Assembly: GCF_000373565.1 (NCBI RefSeq)
Contig: NZ_KB891810.1
Coordinates: 62,001 to 126,000 of the forward strand
Source of the DNA: Streptomyces sp. HmicA12
GTDB lineage: Bacteria > Actinomycetota > Actinomycetes > Streptomycetales > Streptomycetaceae
Direction: 5' to 3'
DNA length: 64,000 nucleotides
Of this stretch, positions 1 to 8,458 are shown piece by piece; the stretch's first letter is position 1, and every line of letters starts with the position of its first letter. The translations under genes and the position numbers were made by a program. The notes beneath the pieces are model-generated. The model was not told where the DNA came from. It was given only the letters and a program-made list of their open reading frames with translations, and did not search any database.

Positions 1-396
1 ATGAACGAACTCCTGATCGTGGCCGCCCTCCGGGCCGCCCCGGAGTTCGGCATCACGCGCGTCTCGCTCAATTTCGCCATGTTCCGCTCGGCGCTCGCCC
101 GCGGCGAGAAGATCGGCGCGGGCCCGGTCCTGCGCGCCTGGCGCGGCCTGCTGGTCTTCCTGTCCCGCTGGTTCCAGATCGAGTCGCTCTACAAGTTCAA
201 CGCCAAGTTCCGCCCTCACTGGGAGCCCCGCTTCGTGGTCTACCGCTCCTCGAAGGACCTCCCCCGCATCGGCTGGGCCGCTCTGCGGGCGGAGGGCTTC
301 GTGAGCATGCGCATGCCGGGGGTGCTGCGCCGCGGGGCGCCCGAGCCGCGGCCCTGCGCGCACAGGGATCAGGAGCGCGGGGTGAGCGCCGCCTAG
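1..396 (+). CDS. Lysylphosphatidylglycerol synthase-like protein, C-terminal end (partial)
   Basis: Only the last 131 codons lie in the window and the frame is open at the left edge, so the ATG at base 1 is probably internal. The residues resemble the C-terminal catalytic (DUF2156, GNAT-like) domain of MprF/LysX-type enzymes: SLNFAMFRS near residue 22, GLLVFLSRWFQIESLYKFN near 49-67 and a WEPRFVVY strand near 73. Family members transfer lysine from lysyl-tRNA to phosphatidylglycerol, or are bifunctional with a lysyl-tRNA synthetase part. The upstream domains cannot be seen, so which type this is remains open. It lies about 70 bp upstream of folP. Confidence 0.75.
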   Translation: MNELLIVAALRAAPEFGITRVSLNFAMFRSALARGEKIGAGPVLRAWRGLLVFLSRWFQIESLYKFNAKFRPHWEPRFVVYRSSKDLPRIGWAALRAEGFVSMRMPGVLRRGAPEPRPCAHRDQERGVSAA

Positions 397-450
397 GGGC
401 AACCGGCACCCCGGCCGCCCGCACCGGCACAGCGCACCCCGAACCGGCTC

Positions 451-456
451 TAGGCT
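451..456 (+). promoter_or_regulatory. Candidate -10 box (TAGGCT) for a leaderless folP transcript
   Basis: TAGGCT fits the Streptomyces TAGRNT -10 pattern and ends seven bases before the folP ATG. Transcription would then begin at or next to the start codon. No Shine-Dalgarno sequence is visible before the ATG, which fits a leaderless mRNA. No good -35 hexamer is seen 17 bp upstream. Confidence 0.35.
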
Positions 457-463
457 GGAAACC

Positions 464-1327
464 ATGAGCACGTCGCAGGTCCACCGGGGCCACGTAGCCA
501 ACCTCCCCGCTTGGGACCGCTGCGCGGTCATGGGAGTCGTCAATGTGACCCCCGACTCCTTCTCGGACGGCGGGCGCTGGTTCGACACGACCGCGGCGAT
601 CAAACACGGCCTCGACCTGGTCGCCCAGGGCGCCGACCTGGTGGACGTGGGCGGCGAGTCCACCCGCCCCGGCGCCACCCGGGTCGACGAGGACGAGGAG
701 CTCAAGCGCGTCATCCCCGTCGTACGCGGCCTGGCCGCCGAGGGCGTCACCGTGTCCGTCGACACCATGCGCGCCCGCGTCGCCGAGCAGTCCCTGGCGG
801 CGGGCGGAGCCCTGGTCAACGATGTGAGCGGCGGCCTCGCCGACCCCGCGATGGTCCCGGTCGTCGCGGCCGCGGGCGCGCCCTTCGTGGTCATGCACTG
901 GCGCGGTTTCCTGGAGGGGGCCACCGTCCGGGGCACGTACGAGAACGTCGTCGCCGAAGTCGTCGGCGAGCTCCACGCGCGCGTGGAGGCGGTCATGGAG
1001 GGCGGCATCGCCCCCGACCGCATCGTCGTCGACCCGGGCCTCGGCTTCTCCAAGGAGGCCGGGCACGACCTCTCCCTCCTCGCCCACCTCGACGAACTGC
1101 GCGCGCTCGGGCACCCGGTCCTGGTCGCGGCCTCCCGCAAGCGGTTCCTCGGTCACGTCCTGGCGGGCGACCAGGGCGCCCCGCCGCCCGCGCGCGAGCG
1201 CGACGCCGCCACCGCCGCCGTCTCCGCGCTCGCCGCGCAGGCCGGTGCCTGGGCCGTGCGCGTCCACGAGGTGCGGGCCACCGCCGACGCCGTCCGCGTG
1301 GCACGCGCGGTCGAAGGAGCACAGTGA
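464..1327 (+). CDS. folP: Dihydropteroate synthase FolP
   Basis: Condenses 6-hydroxymethyl-7,8-dihydropterin pyrophosphate with p-aminobenzoate to make dihydropteroate, the sulfonamide-sensitive step of folate synthesis. The 287-residue protein has the expected TIM-barrel landmarks: NVTPDSFSDGG at 27-37, the GGESTRPG loop at 63-70, SVDT at 98-101, NDVSGG at 119-124, DPGLGFSK at 190-197 and SRKR at 224-227. Length is normal and no key residue is missing. It is the first gene of a plus-strand folate group; its TGA overlaps the GTG of the next gene by four bases, so the two are probably translationally coupled. Confidence 0.97.
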   Translation: MSTSQVHRGHVANLPAWDRCAVMGVVNVTPDSFSDGGRWFDTTAAIKHGLDLVAQGADLVDVGGESTRPGATRVDEDEELKRVIPVVRGLAAEGVTVSVDTMRARVAEQSLAAGGALVNDVSGGLADPAMVPVVAAAGAPFVVMHWRGFLEGATVRGTYENVVAEVVGELHARVEAVMEGGIAPDRIVVDPGLGFSKEAGHDLSLLAHLDELRALGHPVLVAASRKRFLGHVLAGDQGAPPPARERDAATAAVSALAAQAGAWAVRVHEVRATADAVRVARAVEGAQ

Positions 1328-1917
1328 GCAGCACCGACACCCAGGCCGTCGACACGGCCAACCGCTCCTTCTACGAAGCCATGGAGCGCGGTGACTTCGA
1401 GGAGCTGACGTCGCTGTGGCTGGCGCCCGAGGACGTCAGCTACGCCGCGTACACCGAGGACTCGGACCCGGACGACGTCGAGGACACCTCCATCAGCTGC
1501 GTCCACCCCGGCTGGCCGGTGCTGACGGGGCGCGGCGAGGTGCTGCGCTCGTACGCCCTGATCATGGCGAACACCGAGTACATCCAGTTCTTCCTGACCG
1601 ACGTGCACATCAGCGTGGTCGGTGACACCGCCCTGGTGACGTGCACGGAGAACATCCTCAGCGGCGGCCCGGCCCCCGAGGAGGGCGACGAGCTCGGCCC
1701 GCTGGTGGGGCAGCGCGTCGTGGCGACGAACGTGTTCCGGCGCACACGCGACGGCTGGAAGCTGTGGTCGCACCACGCCTCCCCGGTGCTCGCCGAGTCG
1801 GATGACGAATCCGACACCCTTGACGCCATCGACGCCCTCGATGACATGGGCGACACCGACACCACGGGTGACACCGGCACCATCGACAACACCGACGACG
1901 GCGGGTCACCCTCCTGA
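1324..1917 (+). CDS. NTF2-like (SnoaL-type) protein with acidic Asp/Thr-rich tail
   Basis: A 197-residue protein starting at the GTG inside the folP stop (GTGA overlap). Residues 1-155 look like a single NTF2-like alpha+beta barrel of the calcium/calmodulin kinase II association type: an N-terminal helix with FYEAMERGDFEEL, then G(R/V)xxVLRSYA, TALVTCTEN, and a closing strand with RRTRDGWKLWSHHASP. The last ~35 residues are low-complexity, rich in Asp and Thr, and probably disordered. No catalytic role can be assigned. Its place between folP and folB, coupled to folP, suggests a role linked to folate synthesis or its regulation, but that is inference. Confidence 0.85.
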   Translation: MSSTDTQAVDTANRSFYEAMERGDFEELTSLWLAPEDVSYAAYTEDSDPDDVEDTSISCVHPGWPVLTGRGEVLRSYALIMANTEYIQFFLTDVHISVVGDTALVTCTENILSGGPAPEEGDELGPLVGQRVVATNVFRRTRDGWKLWSHHASPVLAESDDESDTLDAIDALDDMGDTDTTGDTGTIDNTDDGGSPS

Positions 1918-2128
1918 GTGGGTAGGCGCCCTCGAAAGAGCCGGAATCGTGGGCGGGAGGTTGTTTTCCCGATCACCTGGGTATGGGCGGCTACCAGCCG
2001 CGAGCCCGCCTGTCCATAGCCCCCACGGGCAAGCATTGTCAGTGCTCGCAGGTAGATTCGATGGTGGCCGGTGAGTCGACCGCACATCGATGAGACCGGC
2101 CCTACCGACGACTGCAGGAGTGATTCGC

Positions 2129-2488
2129 GTGGATCGTGTCGCGCTGCGCGGCCTCAAGGCCCGCGGGCACCATGGCGTCTTCCCGAAGGAACGCGAGGAG
2201 GGCCAGACCTTCATCGTGGACCTGGTGCTCGGCCTGGACACCCGGGCGGCGGCGGCCGACGACGACCTGGCGAAGACCGTGCACTACGGCATCGTGGCGG
2301 AGGAGGTCGTGGCCGTCGTCGAAGGCGAGCCCGTCGACCTCATCGAGACGCTCGCCGAGCGCATCGCCCAGGCGTGCCTGAAGCACGAAGGGGTCCAGGA
2401 GGTCGAGGTCTGCGTCCACAAGCCGGACGCCCCGATCACCGTGCCCTTCGACGACGTGACCGTCACCATCACCCGGAGCCGAGTATGA
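2129..2488 (+). CDS. folB: Dihydroneopterin aldolase FolB
   Basis: Cleaves 7,8-dihydroneopterin to 6-hydroxymethyl-7,8-dihydropterin and glycolaldehyde. The 119-residue reading starts at a GTG preceded by GCAGGAG (2113-2119), which I prefer to the upstream ATG at 2090 because the family begins with an RVALRGLKARGHHGVF-like strand. Visible landmarks are GHHGVFPKER, the HYGIVAEEV segment and DLIETLAERIA with the conserved Glu. Its stop overlaps the folK start (ATGA), so the two are translationally coupled. Confidence 0.95.
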   Translation: MDRVALRGLKARGHHGVFPKEREEGQTFIVDLVLGLDTRAAAADDDLAKTVHYGIVAEEVVAVVEGEPVDLIETLAERIAQACLKHEGVQEVEVCVHKPDAPITVPFDDVTVTITRSRV

Positions 2489-3084
2489 ACAAAACTCCGT
2501 TCGACCCGACCGTCCAGCCGGTGCCGACCTCTGTGATGGAACAGGTCGACGCCGCGGACACCACCCTCTCCAACCCCAAGCGCGCCGTGCTCTCCCTCGG
2601 CTCCAACCTGGGGAACCGCCTGGAGACGCTGCAGGGCGCCATCGACGCCCTGGAGGACACCCCCGGCGTCCGCGTCAAGGCCGTCTCGCCCGTGTACGAG
2701 ACGGAGCCCTGGGGCGTCGAGCCCGACAGCCAGCCCTCGTACTTCAACGCGGTGGTGGTCCTCAAGACGACGCTCCCGCCCGCCTCGCTCCTGGAGCGCG
2801 CCCACGCGGTCGAGGAGGCCTTCCACCGCGTACGGGAGGAGCACTGGGGCCCGCGCACCATCGACGTCGACATCGTCGCGTACGCGGACGTGGTCTCGGA
2901 CGACCCGGCCCTGATCCTCCCCCACCCGCGGGCCCACGAGCGCGCCTTCGTGCTCGCGCCCTGGCACGACGTGGACCCCGAGGCCCAGCTGCCCGGCCTC
3001 GGCGCCGTCACGGAGCTGCTGGCCGCCGTGACCCGCGAGGGCGTGGCCCCGCGCGTGGACCTGGAACTCAGGCTGCCCGAGTAG
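2485..3084 (+). CDS. folK: 2-amino-4-hydroxy-6-hydroxymethyldihydropteridine pyrophosphokinase FolK
   Basis: Transfers pyrophosphate from ATP to 6-hydroxymethyl-7,8-dihydropterin, giving the substrate of FolP. The 199-residue protein carries an N-terminal extension of about 33 residues before the usual start of the fold. The conserved SLGSNLGNR follows at 37-45, then VSPVYETEPWG and the signature GPRTIDVDIV near residue 130. It starts inside the folB stop codon. About 85 bp separate it from the DUF3180 gene, which may share the transcript. Confidence 0.96.
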   Translation: MNKTPFDPTVQPVPTSVMEQVDAADTTLSNPKRAVLSLGSNLGNRLETLQGAIDALEDTPGVRVKAVSPVYETEPWGVEPDSQPSYFNAVVVLKTTLPPASLLERAHAVEEAFHRVREEHWGPRTIDVDIVAYADVVSDDPALILPHPRAHERAFVLAPWHDVDPEAQLPGLGAVTELLAAVTREGVAPRVDLELRLPE

Positions 3085-3168
3085 TCGTTAAGGTCTAGCG
3101 GGCGGCAAAGCCGGAGCGGCAGGGCCGGAGAAGACGAGTGGGCGACCGACGGGGATGAAGCAACCGCG

Positions 3169-3651
3169 ATGAAGCAACTGCGCATCAGAACGCTGGCCGG
3201 CCTCTTCGTCGTCGCCGGAATCCTGTCCTGGGCGGGCGCCCGCCTGTGGAACTCGATCGGCACCCTGCCGAGCGTCCCGCTGGCCGCCCCCATCGTGCTC
3301 GCGGTGATCGCCGTCGTCCTGCTGGCGACGGCGCTCTCCATCCGCGCCCGGCTGCGCGCCCAGCGCGAGCGCCGCCCCGGTGCCAAGGGCGTCGACCCGA
3401 TGATGGCGGCCCGCGCCCTCGTCTTCGGCCAGGCGAGCGCCCTGGTCGCGGCGCTGGTCGCGGGCATGTACGGCGGCACGGGCGTCTTCCTGCTCGAGGA
3501 GCTGGACATCCCGGCCCGCCGCGACCAGGCGATCTACGCCGGTTTCTCGGTCCTCGCGGGGATCGCCGTCATCGCCGCGGCGATCTTCCTGGAGCGGGTC
3601 TGCAAGCTGCCGGAGGACGAGGACACCGAGGGCACGACCACGGCCGCGTGA
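3169..3651 (+). CDS. DUF3180 membrane protein
   Basis: A 160-residue protein of unknown function with four probable membrane segments: about 9-27, 38-56, 87-106 and 124-142. A basic loop (RARLRAQRERRPGAK) lies between segments 2 and 3 and the C-terminal tail is acidic. It matches the DUF3180 family, which in actinomycetes usually sits directly after folK, as here. It converges on folE with about 30 bp between the stop codons. Confidence 0.88.
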   Translation: MKQLRIRTLAGLFVVAGILSWAGARLWNSIGTLPSVPLAAPIVLAVIAVVLLATALSIRARLRAQRERRPGAKGVDPMMAARALVFGQASALVAALVAGMYGGTGVFLLEELDIPARRDQAIYAGFSVLAGIAVIAAAIFLERVCKLPEDEDTEGTTTAA

Positions 3652-3681
3652 TCGCGCCCGTACTCGGGGCTCCGCCCCGGA

Positions 3682-4287
3682 TCACCGCCCGATGATCAGG
3701 CTCATGGCCTCGTTGCGGGTGGCCGGGTCGCGCAGCTGACCGCGCACCGCCGACGTGATCGTCTTGGCCCCGGGCTTGCGCACGCCCCGCATCGTCATGC
3801 ACATGTGCTCGCACTCCACGACCACGATGACGCCCCGCGGCTCCAGGATCTCCATCAGGGAGTCCGCGATCTGCGTCGTCAGGCGCTCCTGGACCTGCGG
3901 GCGGCGGGCGAACACGTCGACGAGGCGGGCCAGCTTCGACAGGCCCGTGATCTTGCCGTCGGAGGACGGGATGTAGCCGACGTGCGCGACGCCCACGAAC
4001 GGGACCAGGTGGTGCTCACAGCTCGACTGCACCTCGATGTCCTTCACCAGGACCATCTCGTCGTGCCCCAGGTCGAACGTCGTCGTCAGGACGTCCTCGG
4101 GCTTCTGCCACAGTCCCGCGAATATCTCCTTGTACGCGCGGGCGACCCGCGCCGGAGTCTCCCGCAGGCCCTCGCGGTCCGGGTCCTCACCGACCGCGAT
4201 GAGCAGCTCGCGCACGGCGTTCTCGGCCCGCTTCTCGTCGAACTCGCCGATCGAGCCCTCGCCGTCCAGCGTCACCGGGTCGGTCAT
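3682..4287 (-). CDS. folE: GTP cyclohydrolase I FolE
   Basis: Converts GTP to 7,8-dihydroneopterin triphosphate, the entry step to folate. It is a 201-residue protein with the start chosen at ATG 4287 because GAGGAAGAGG lies just upstream. The frame stays open to 4374, but that stretch runs through a terminator. Zinc ligands are visible as Cys90 and His93 in SSCEHH and Cys163 in CEHMCMTMRG; GETP-like and LSKLARLV motifs are also present. It is encoded opposite to the other fol genes and follows ftsH on the minus strand. Confidence 0.97.
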   Translation of the reverse strand: MTDPVTLDGEGSIGEFDEKRAENAVRELLIAVGEDPDREGLRETPARVARAYKEIFAGLWQKPEDVLTTTFDLGHDEMVLVKDIEVQSSCEHHLVPFVGVAHVGYIPSSDGKITGLSKLARLVDVFARRPQVQERLTTQIADSLMEILEPRGVIVVVECEHMCMTMRGVRKPGAKTITSAVRGQLRDPATRNEAMSLIIGR

Positions 4288-4325
4288 CTGGTGCCTCTTC
4301 CTCGTATGAACCGGCGCGGCAGCGC

Positions 4326-4368
4326 AAAAAGCCGCGTCCCCCACACCGTAAAGCGTGGGGGACGCGGC
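4326..4368 (-). terminator. Rho-independent terminator after ftsH
   Basis: A perfect 14-bp stem (4331-4344 with 4355-4368, arm GCCGCGTCCCCCAC) has a 10-base loop and is followed on the minus strand by TTTTT (4330-4326). It lies between the ftsH stop and the folE start, so folE must have its own promoter or depend on read-through. Confidence 0.9.
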
Positions 4369-4405
4369 CTGCATTCCGGGTCGAAGGAGACCTCCGGGGT
4401 CCGGG

Positions 4406-6457
4406 TCAGCTCTCGGGGCGCTCTTCCTTCACCGTGTCCACCGGAGTGGTGGTCTCGATGGCGGGCGCCGCTCCGTTCGCCCCGTTCGTCAGTGACAGCT
4501 CCTTGGGGGAGAGCACCGGCGGGCGGGTCGAGGGGGTGCGGCGGGAGGAGCCGGTCCACGCGGGGCGGGCCGGACGCTTCACGATCGGGGCGAAGATCTC
4601 GGCGATCTGCTCCTTGTTCAGCGTCTCCTTCTCGAGCAGCGCGAGGACCAGGTTGTCGAGAACGTCGCGGTTCTCGACGAGGATCTCCCAGGCCTCGTTG
4701 TGCGCCGTCTCGATGAGCTTCTTGACCTCTTCGTCGACGAGCGCGGCGACCTCTTCCGAGTAGTCGCGCTGGTGACCCATCTCGCGGCCCAGGAACGGCT
4801 CGGTGTTGTCACCGCCGAACTTGATCGCGCCGAGACGCTCGGTCATGCCGTACTGCGTGACCATCGCGCGGGCCGTACCGGTGGCCTTCTCGATGTCGTT
4901 GGCGGCGCCGGTCGTCGGGTCGTGGAAGACGAGCTCCTCGGCCGCGCGGCCGCCCAGCATGTAGGCGAGCTGGTCCAGCATCTCGTTGCGCGTGGTCGAG
5001 TACTTGTCCTCGTCCGGCAGCACCATCGTGTAGCCCAGCGCACGGCCTCTGGAGAGGATCGTGATCTTGTGGACCGGATCGGAGTTCGGAGACGCCGCCG
5101 CGACCAGGGCGTGACCGCCCTCGTGGTACGCGGTGATCTTCTTCTCCTTGTCCGACATGATCCGGGTCCGCTTCTGCGGGCCCGCGACCACACGGTCGAT
5201 CGCCTCGTCCAGCATCAGGTTGTCGATCAGCTTGCGGTCCGATCGGGCGGTCAGCAGCGCCGCCTCGTTCAGCACGTTGGACAGATCGGCACCGGTGAAG
5301 CCGGGGGTGCGGCGGGCGACGGCCGACAGGTCGACGTCCGGGGCGACCGGCTTGCCCTTCTGGTGAACCTTGAGGATCTCCAGACGGCCCTGCATGTCCG
5401 GACGGTCGACCGCGATCTGGCGGTCGAAGCGGCCGGGACGCAGCAGCGCCGGGTCGAGGATGTCGGGCCGGTTCGTGGCGGCGATCAGGATGACGCCGCC
5501 CTTCACGTCGAAGCCGTCCATCTCGACGAGCAGCTGGTTGAGCGTCTGCTCGCGCTCGTCGTGTCCGCCACCGAGGCCGGCGCCGCGATGGCGGCCGACC
5601 GCGTCGATCTCGTCGACGAAGACGATCGCCGGGGCGTTCGCCTTGGCCTGCTCGAAGAGGTCGCGGACACGGGAGGCACCGACACCGACGAACATCTCGA
5701 CGAAGTCGGAACCGGAGATCGAGTAGAACGGCACCCCGGCCTCGCCGGCGACGGCGCGCGCGAGGAGCGTCTTACCGGTACCGGGCGGGCCGTACAGCAG
5801 CACGCCCTTGGGAATCTTGGCGCCGACGGCCTGGAACTTGGCCGGCTCCTGGAGGAACTCCTTGATCTCGTGGAGTTCCTCGACGGCCTCGTCGCTGCCG
5901 GCGACGTCGGCGAACGTCGTCTTCGGAGTGTCCTTGGTGATGAGCTTGGCCTTGGACTTCCCGAACTGCATGACTCGGGAGCCGCCGCCCTGCATCTGGT
6001 TCATCAGGAACAGGAAGACAACGACGATGAGGACGAAGGGCAGCAGCGACAGCAGAATGCTGACGAACGCGTTCTGCTTCGTCGGAGAGACGGTGTAACC
6101 GTCCGGAATCTGCTTGTCCTCGAACTTGGCCTGCAGGCTCTTGGCCACCTCGACGCCCTGGTCGCCGATGTAGCTCGCCTGGATCTTGCTCGAACTCTCG
6201 ACCTTCTGGCCGTCCTTGAGTTCGACCTTGATGGTGTTCTCATCGCCGGTGGTCAGCTTGGCCGACTGCACCTTGTTGTTGTCGATGGCCTGAATGACCT
6301 GGCCGGTGTCCACCGTCTTGTAGCCGCCGGACGAACCGACGACCTGCATCAACACGACCACGGCAAGGACGGCCAGCACGATCCACATGACCGGCCCACG
6401 GAAGTATCGCTTCACGTCCATCCATACGGAGCGGAACCGCCCCGTCCCTCCTGCCAT
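4406..6457 (-). CDS. ftsH: ATP-dependent zinc metalloprotease FtsH
   Basis: Membrane-anchored AAA+ protease that extracts and degrades membrane and short-lived cytosolic proteins. The 683-residue reading has a membrane segment at about 24-42, an extracytoplasmic domain to ~130 and a second membrane segment at ~131-152. Walker A GPPGTGKT is at 223-230, Walker B VDEID at 281-285, an SRH arginine region near 335-345, and the zinc site HEGGH at 445-449. The C-terminal ~70 residues are Pro/Ser/Thr-rich and variable. The true start may be the downstream ATG at 6421 (MDVKRYFRGP), which I recall as the usual family start; a GGAGGG lies between the two candidates. A strong terminator follows. Confidence 0.97.
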   Translation of the reverse strand: MAGGTGRFRSVWMDVKRYFRGPVMWIVLAVLAVVVLMQVVGSSGGYKTVDTGQVIQAIDNNKVQSAKLTTGDENTIKVELKDGQKVESSSKIQASYIGDQGVEVAKSLQAKFEDKQIPDGYTVSPTKQNAFVSILLSLLPFVLIVVVFLFLMNQMQGGGSRVMQFGKSKAKLITKDTPKTTFADVAGSDEAVEELHEIKEFLQEPAKFQAVGAKIPKGVLLYGPPGTGKTLLARAVAGEAGVPFYSISGSDFVEMFVGVGASRVRDLFEQAKANAPAIVFVDEIDAVGRHRGAGLGGGHDEREQTLNQLLVEMDGFDVKGGVILIAATNRPDILDPALLRPGRFDRQIAVDRPDMQGRLEILKVHQKGKPVAPDVDLSAVARRTPGFTGADLSNVLNEAALLTARSDRKLIDNLMLDEAIDRVVAGPQKRTRIMSDKEKKITAYHEGGHALVAAASPNSDPVHKITILSRGRALGYTMVLPDEDKYSTTRNEMLDQLAYMLGGRAAEELVFHDPTTGAANDIEKATGTARAMVTQYGMTERLGAIKFGGDNTEPFLGREMGHQRDYSEEVAALVDEEVKKLIETAHNEAWEILVENRDVLDNLVLALLEKETLNKEQIAEIFAPIVKRPARPAWTGSSRRTPSTRPPVLSPKELSLTNGANGAAPAIETTTPVDTVKEERPES

Positions 6458-6472
6458 AGTGAGTTTGATAAG

Positions 6473-6503
6473 GCTGTTTGAAGCTGTTTGAAGAACTGTT
6501 CTT
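6473..6503 (-). promoter_or_regulatory. Tandem 10-bp repeat plus small palindrome upstream of ftsH
   Basis: Two adjacent copies of GCTGTTTGAA (6473-6482 and 6483-6492) abut the inverted repeat AAGAA-CTG-TTCTT (6491-6503). Together they lie 15-46 bp before the ftsH start in a locally A/T-rich leader. This may be an operator or a structured leader; no known regulator motif is recognised. Confidence 0.3.
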
Positions 6504-6616
6504 CGGACGGTACCCCAGCATTGTCACCCGACGCCGCAGGGGACGACCGTCAATCGGCCCTTCGCATGCTCCAACGGCGGGAATCCCGTGAGGGTTCCCG
6601 CCGATGTGACGCGTGC

Positions 6617-7177
6617 TCAGCCGCCGTAGACGTGCGGCGCGAGCGTGCCGACGAACGGCAGGTTCCGGTACTTCTCCGCGTAGTCCAGGCCGTACCCGAC
6701 CACGAACTCGTTCGGGATGTCGAAGCCGACCCACTTGACGTCGATGGCGACCTTGGCCGCCTCGGGCTTGCGCAGCAGCGTGCAGACCTCGAGGGAGGCC
6801 GGCTCGCGCGAGCCGAGGTTGGTGAGCAGCCAGGACAACGTCAGACCGGAGTCGATGATGTCCTCGACGATCAGGACGTGCTTGCCCTTGATGTCGGTGT
6901 CGAGGTCCTTGAGGATCCGCACCACGCCGGAGGACTGGGTGCCCGCGCCGTACGAGGACACCGCCATCCAGTCCATGGTGACGGGGGTGGACAGGGCACG
7001 CGCCAGGTCCGCCATGACCATCACGGCGCCCTTGAGCACCCCGACGATCAGCAGGTCCTTGCCCGCGTACTCCGCGTCGACCTTCGCGGCCAGCTCTGCC
7101 AGCTTCGCGTCGATCTCTTCCTTGGTGATGAGCACCGACTTGAGGTCGGTGCCCATGTCTTTCGCGTCCACCCGCAT
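6617..7177 (-). CDS. hpt: Hypoxanthine (guanine) phosphoribosyltransferase
   Basis: Salvages hypoxanthine and guanine to IMP and GMP using PRPP. The 186-residue product has the PRPP-binding VEDIIDSG at 104-111, the flexible-loop segment SSYGAGTQSSG at about 74-84 and a C-terminal GFDIPNEFVVGYGLDY substrate region. I chose the ATG at 7177; another in-frame ATG lies at 7156 and the choice is not decisive. It lies 44 bp after tilS on the same strand, the tilS-hpt-ftsH order common to many bacteria. Confidence 0.96.
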   Translation of the reverse strand: MRVDAKDMGTDLKSVLITKEEIDAKLAELAAKVDAEYAGKDLLIVGVLKGAVMVMADLARALSTPVTMDWMAVSSYGAGTQSSGVVRILKDLDTDIKGKHVLIVEDIIDSGLTLSWLLTNLGSREPASLEVCTLLRKPEAAKVAIDVKWVGFDIPNEFVVGYGLDYAEKYRNLPFVGTLAPHVYGG

Positions 7178-7221
7178 CACTTTCGGTCGTCCCACCGGCC
7201 GCCGCGACGTGAGCCGTCGAG

Positions 7222-8229
7222 TCAGCCTTGCCGGATGACCAGTCTGCCACCCTGCCGCTGGGCGACGACTTTGCCCGGGAGATTGATCTCCCCCTGGCCC
7301 CGCCATCCGGTGATCAGGCGGTCCACCTCTTCGATGTGGCGGGCGAAGAGGGCGCCGGCGGGAGCACCGGCCTCGATGGCGGCCTTGCGCAGGATGCGGC
7401 GGCGCACGGCGGGCGGCAGCGCGTAGAGCTTCGCGCATTCGAGGAGTCCGGCGGCGTCCCGGACGGAATCGGCGGCCTGCGCGGCCCAGGCGTCCAGCGC
7501 GTCGGCGTCGTCGCGGGACAACTGGGCCGTACGGGCGAGCGCCTCGACGACACCCTTGCCGAGCGCCTTCTCCAGGGCCGGCAGTCCTTCGTGGCGCAGT
7601 CTCGACCTCGTATAGGCGGGGTCGGTGTTGTGCGGGTCGTCCCAGACCGGGAGGTGCTGGACGAGGCAGGCCTTGCGCGCGGTCTGCCGGTCGAGCCGCA
7701 GGAAGGGGCGGCGGTAGCGGCCGCCGCTGCCGGAGACCGCGGCCATGCCGGACAGCGAGCGGATCCCGGAGCCTCGGGCGAGCCCGAGCAGCACAGTCTC
7801 GGCCTGGTCGTCGCGGGTGTGGCCGAGCAGGACGGCGGCGGCGCCGAGGCGCTCGGCGGCGTCGTCGAGGGCGGCGTAGCGGGCGTCGCGGGCGGCGGCT
7901 TCGGGGCCTCCGTCGCGGCCGACGCGCACGGCGATCGACTCGGCGGGGGCGAGGCCGAGGGCGGTCAGGCGCAGCCGGACGTCCTCGGCGCGGGTGTCGG
8001 ACCCGGACTGCAGACCGTGGTCGACGGTGATGCCACCGGCGCGGATGCCGAGTTTCGGGGCTTCGAAGGCGAGGGCGGAGGCGAGCGCCATGGAGTCCGC
8101 GCCGCCGGAGCAGGCGACGAGCACCAGTGGTGCGGGGGATCCAGGGGATTCAGTGTGTTCGCTGAGGATGTCGTGGAGGACGCGGCGGACCGCGAGGCGT
8201 ATCGCCGCGACCGCAGGATGGGGACCCAT
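7222..8229 (-). CDS. tilS: tRNA(Ile)-lysidine synthetase TilS
   Basis: Modifies C34 of the CAU-anticodon tRNA-Ile to lysidine so that it reads AUA; the gene is essential where this tRNA exists. The 335-residue protein has the N-type ATP pyrophosphatase P-loop SGGADS at 41-46, VDHGLQ at about 69-74 and GHTRDDQAETVL at about 136-147. The C-terminal part is shorter than in E. coli, as usual in actinomycetes. It is probably co-transcribed with hpt. Confidence 0.95.
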   Translation of the reverse strand: MGPHPAVAAIRLAVRRVLHDILSEHTESPGSPAPLVLVACSGGADSMALASALAFEAPKLGIRAGGITVDHGLQSGSDTRAEDVRLRLTALGLAPAESIAVRVGRDGGPEAAARDARYAALDDAAERLGAAAVLLGHTRDDQAETVLLGLARGSGIRSLSGMAAVSGSGGRYRRPFLRLDRQTARKACLVQHLPVWDDPHNTDPAYTRSRLRHEGLPALEKALGKGVVEALARTAQLSRDDADALDAWAAQAADSVRDAAGLLECAKLYALPPAVRRRILRKAAIEAGAPAGALFARHIEEVDRLITGWRGQGEINLPGKVVAQRQGGRLVIRQG

Positions 8230-8458
8230 GTCCGGTTCCCTTCATTCCGTTGTCTGGGGGGTGGGCGCCAACTGTCGAGCTGTACAGAGCGACTCAGTCG
8301 CCACTCGGCACGGCTCAGTCGCTCAACGGTGACTCGGTGATTTCGGTCACGCAGAGTGTGTCGATGGTGACAGAGACGAGCCGTTCCCTGAGCATTGCAC
8401 GCCTACCCACCGGCCACGGTCCCTCGGATGGGTGATCCTGAGCAATTTTGGGCGTGCC

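Noticed and set aside
1918..2128. Riboswitch upstream of folB
   Set aside because: There are small hairpins but no conserved THF or other riboswitch core that I can recognise.
8230..8458. Small gene between tilS and the metalloprotease gene
   Set aside because: Short frames there lack codon bias, ribosome sites and similarity.
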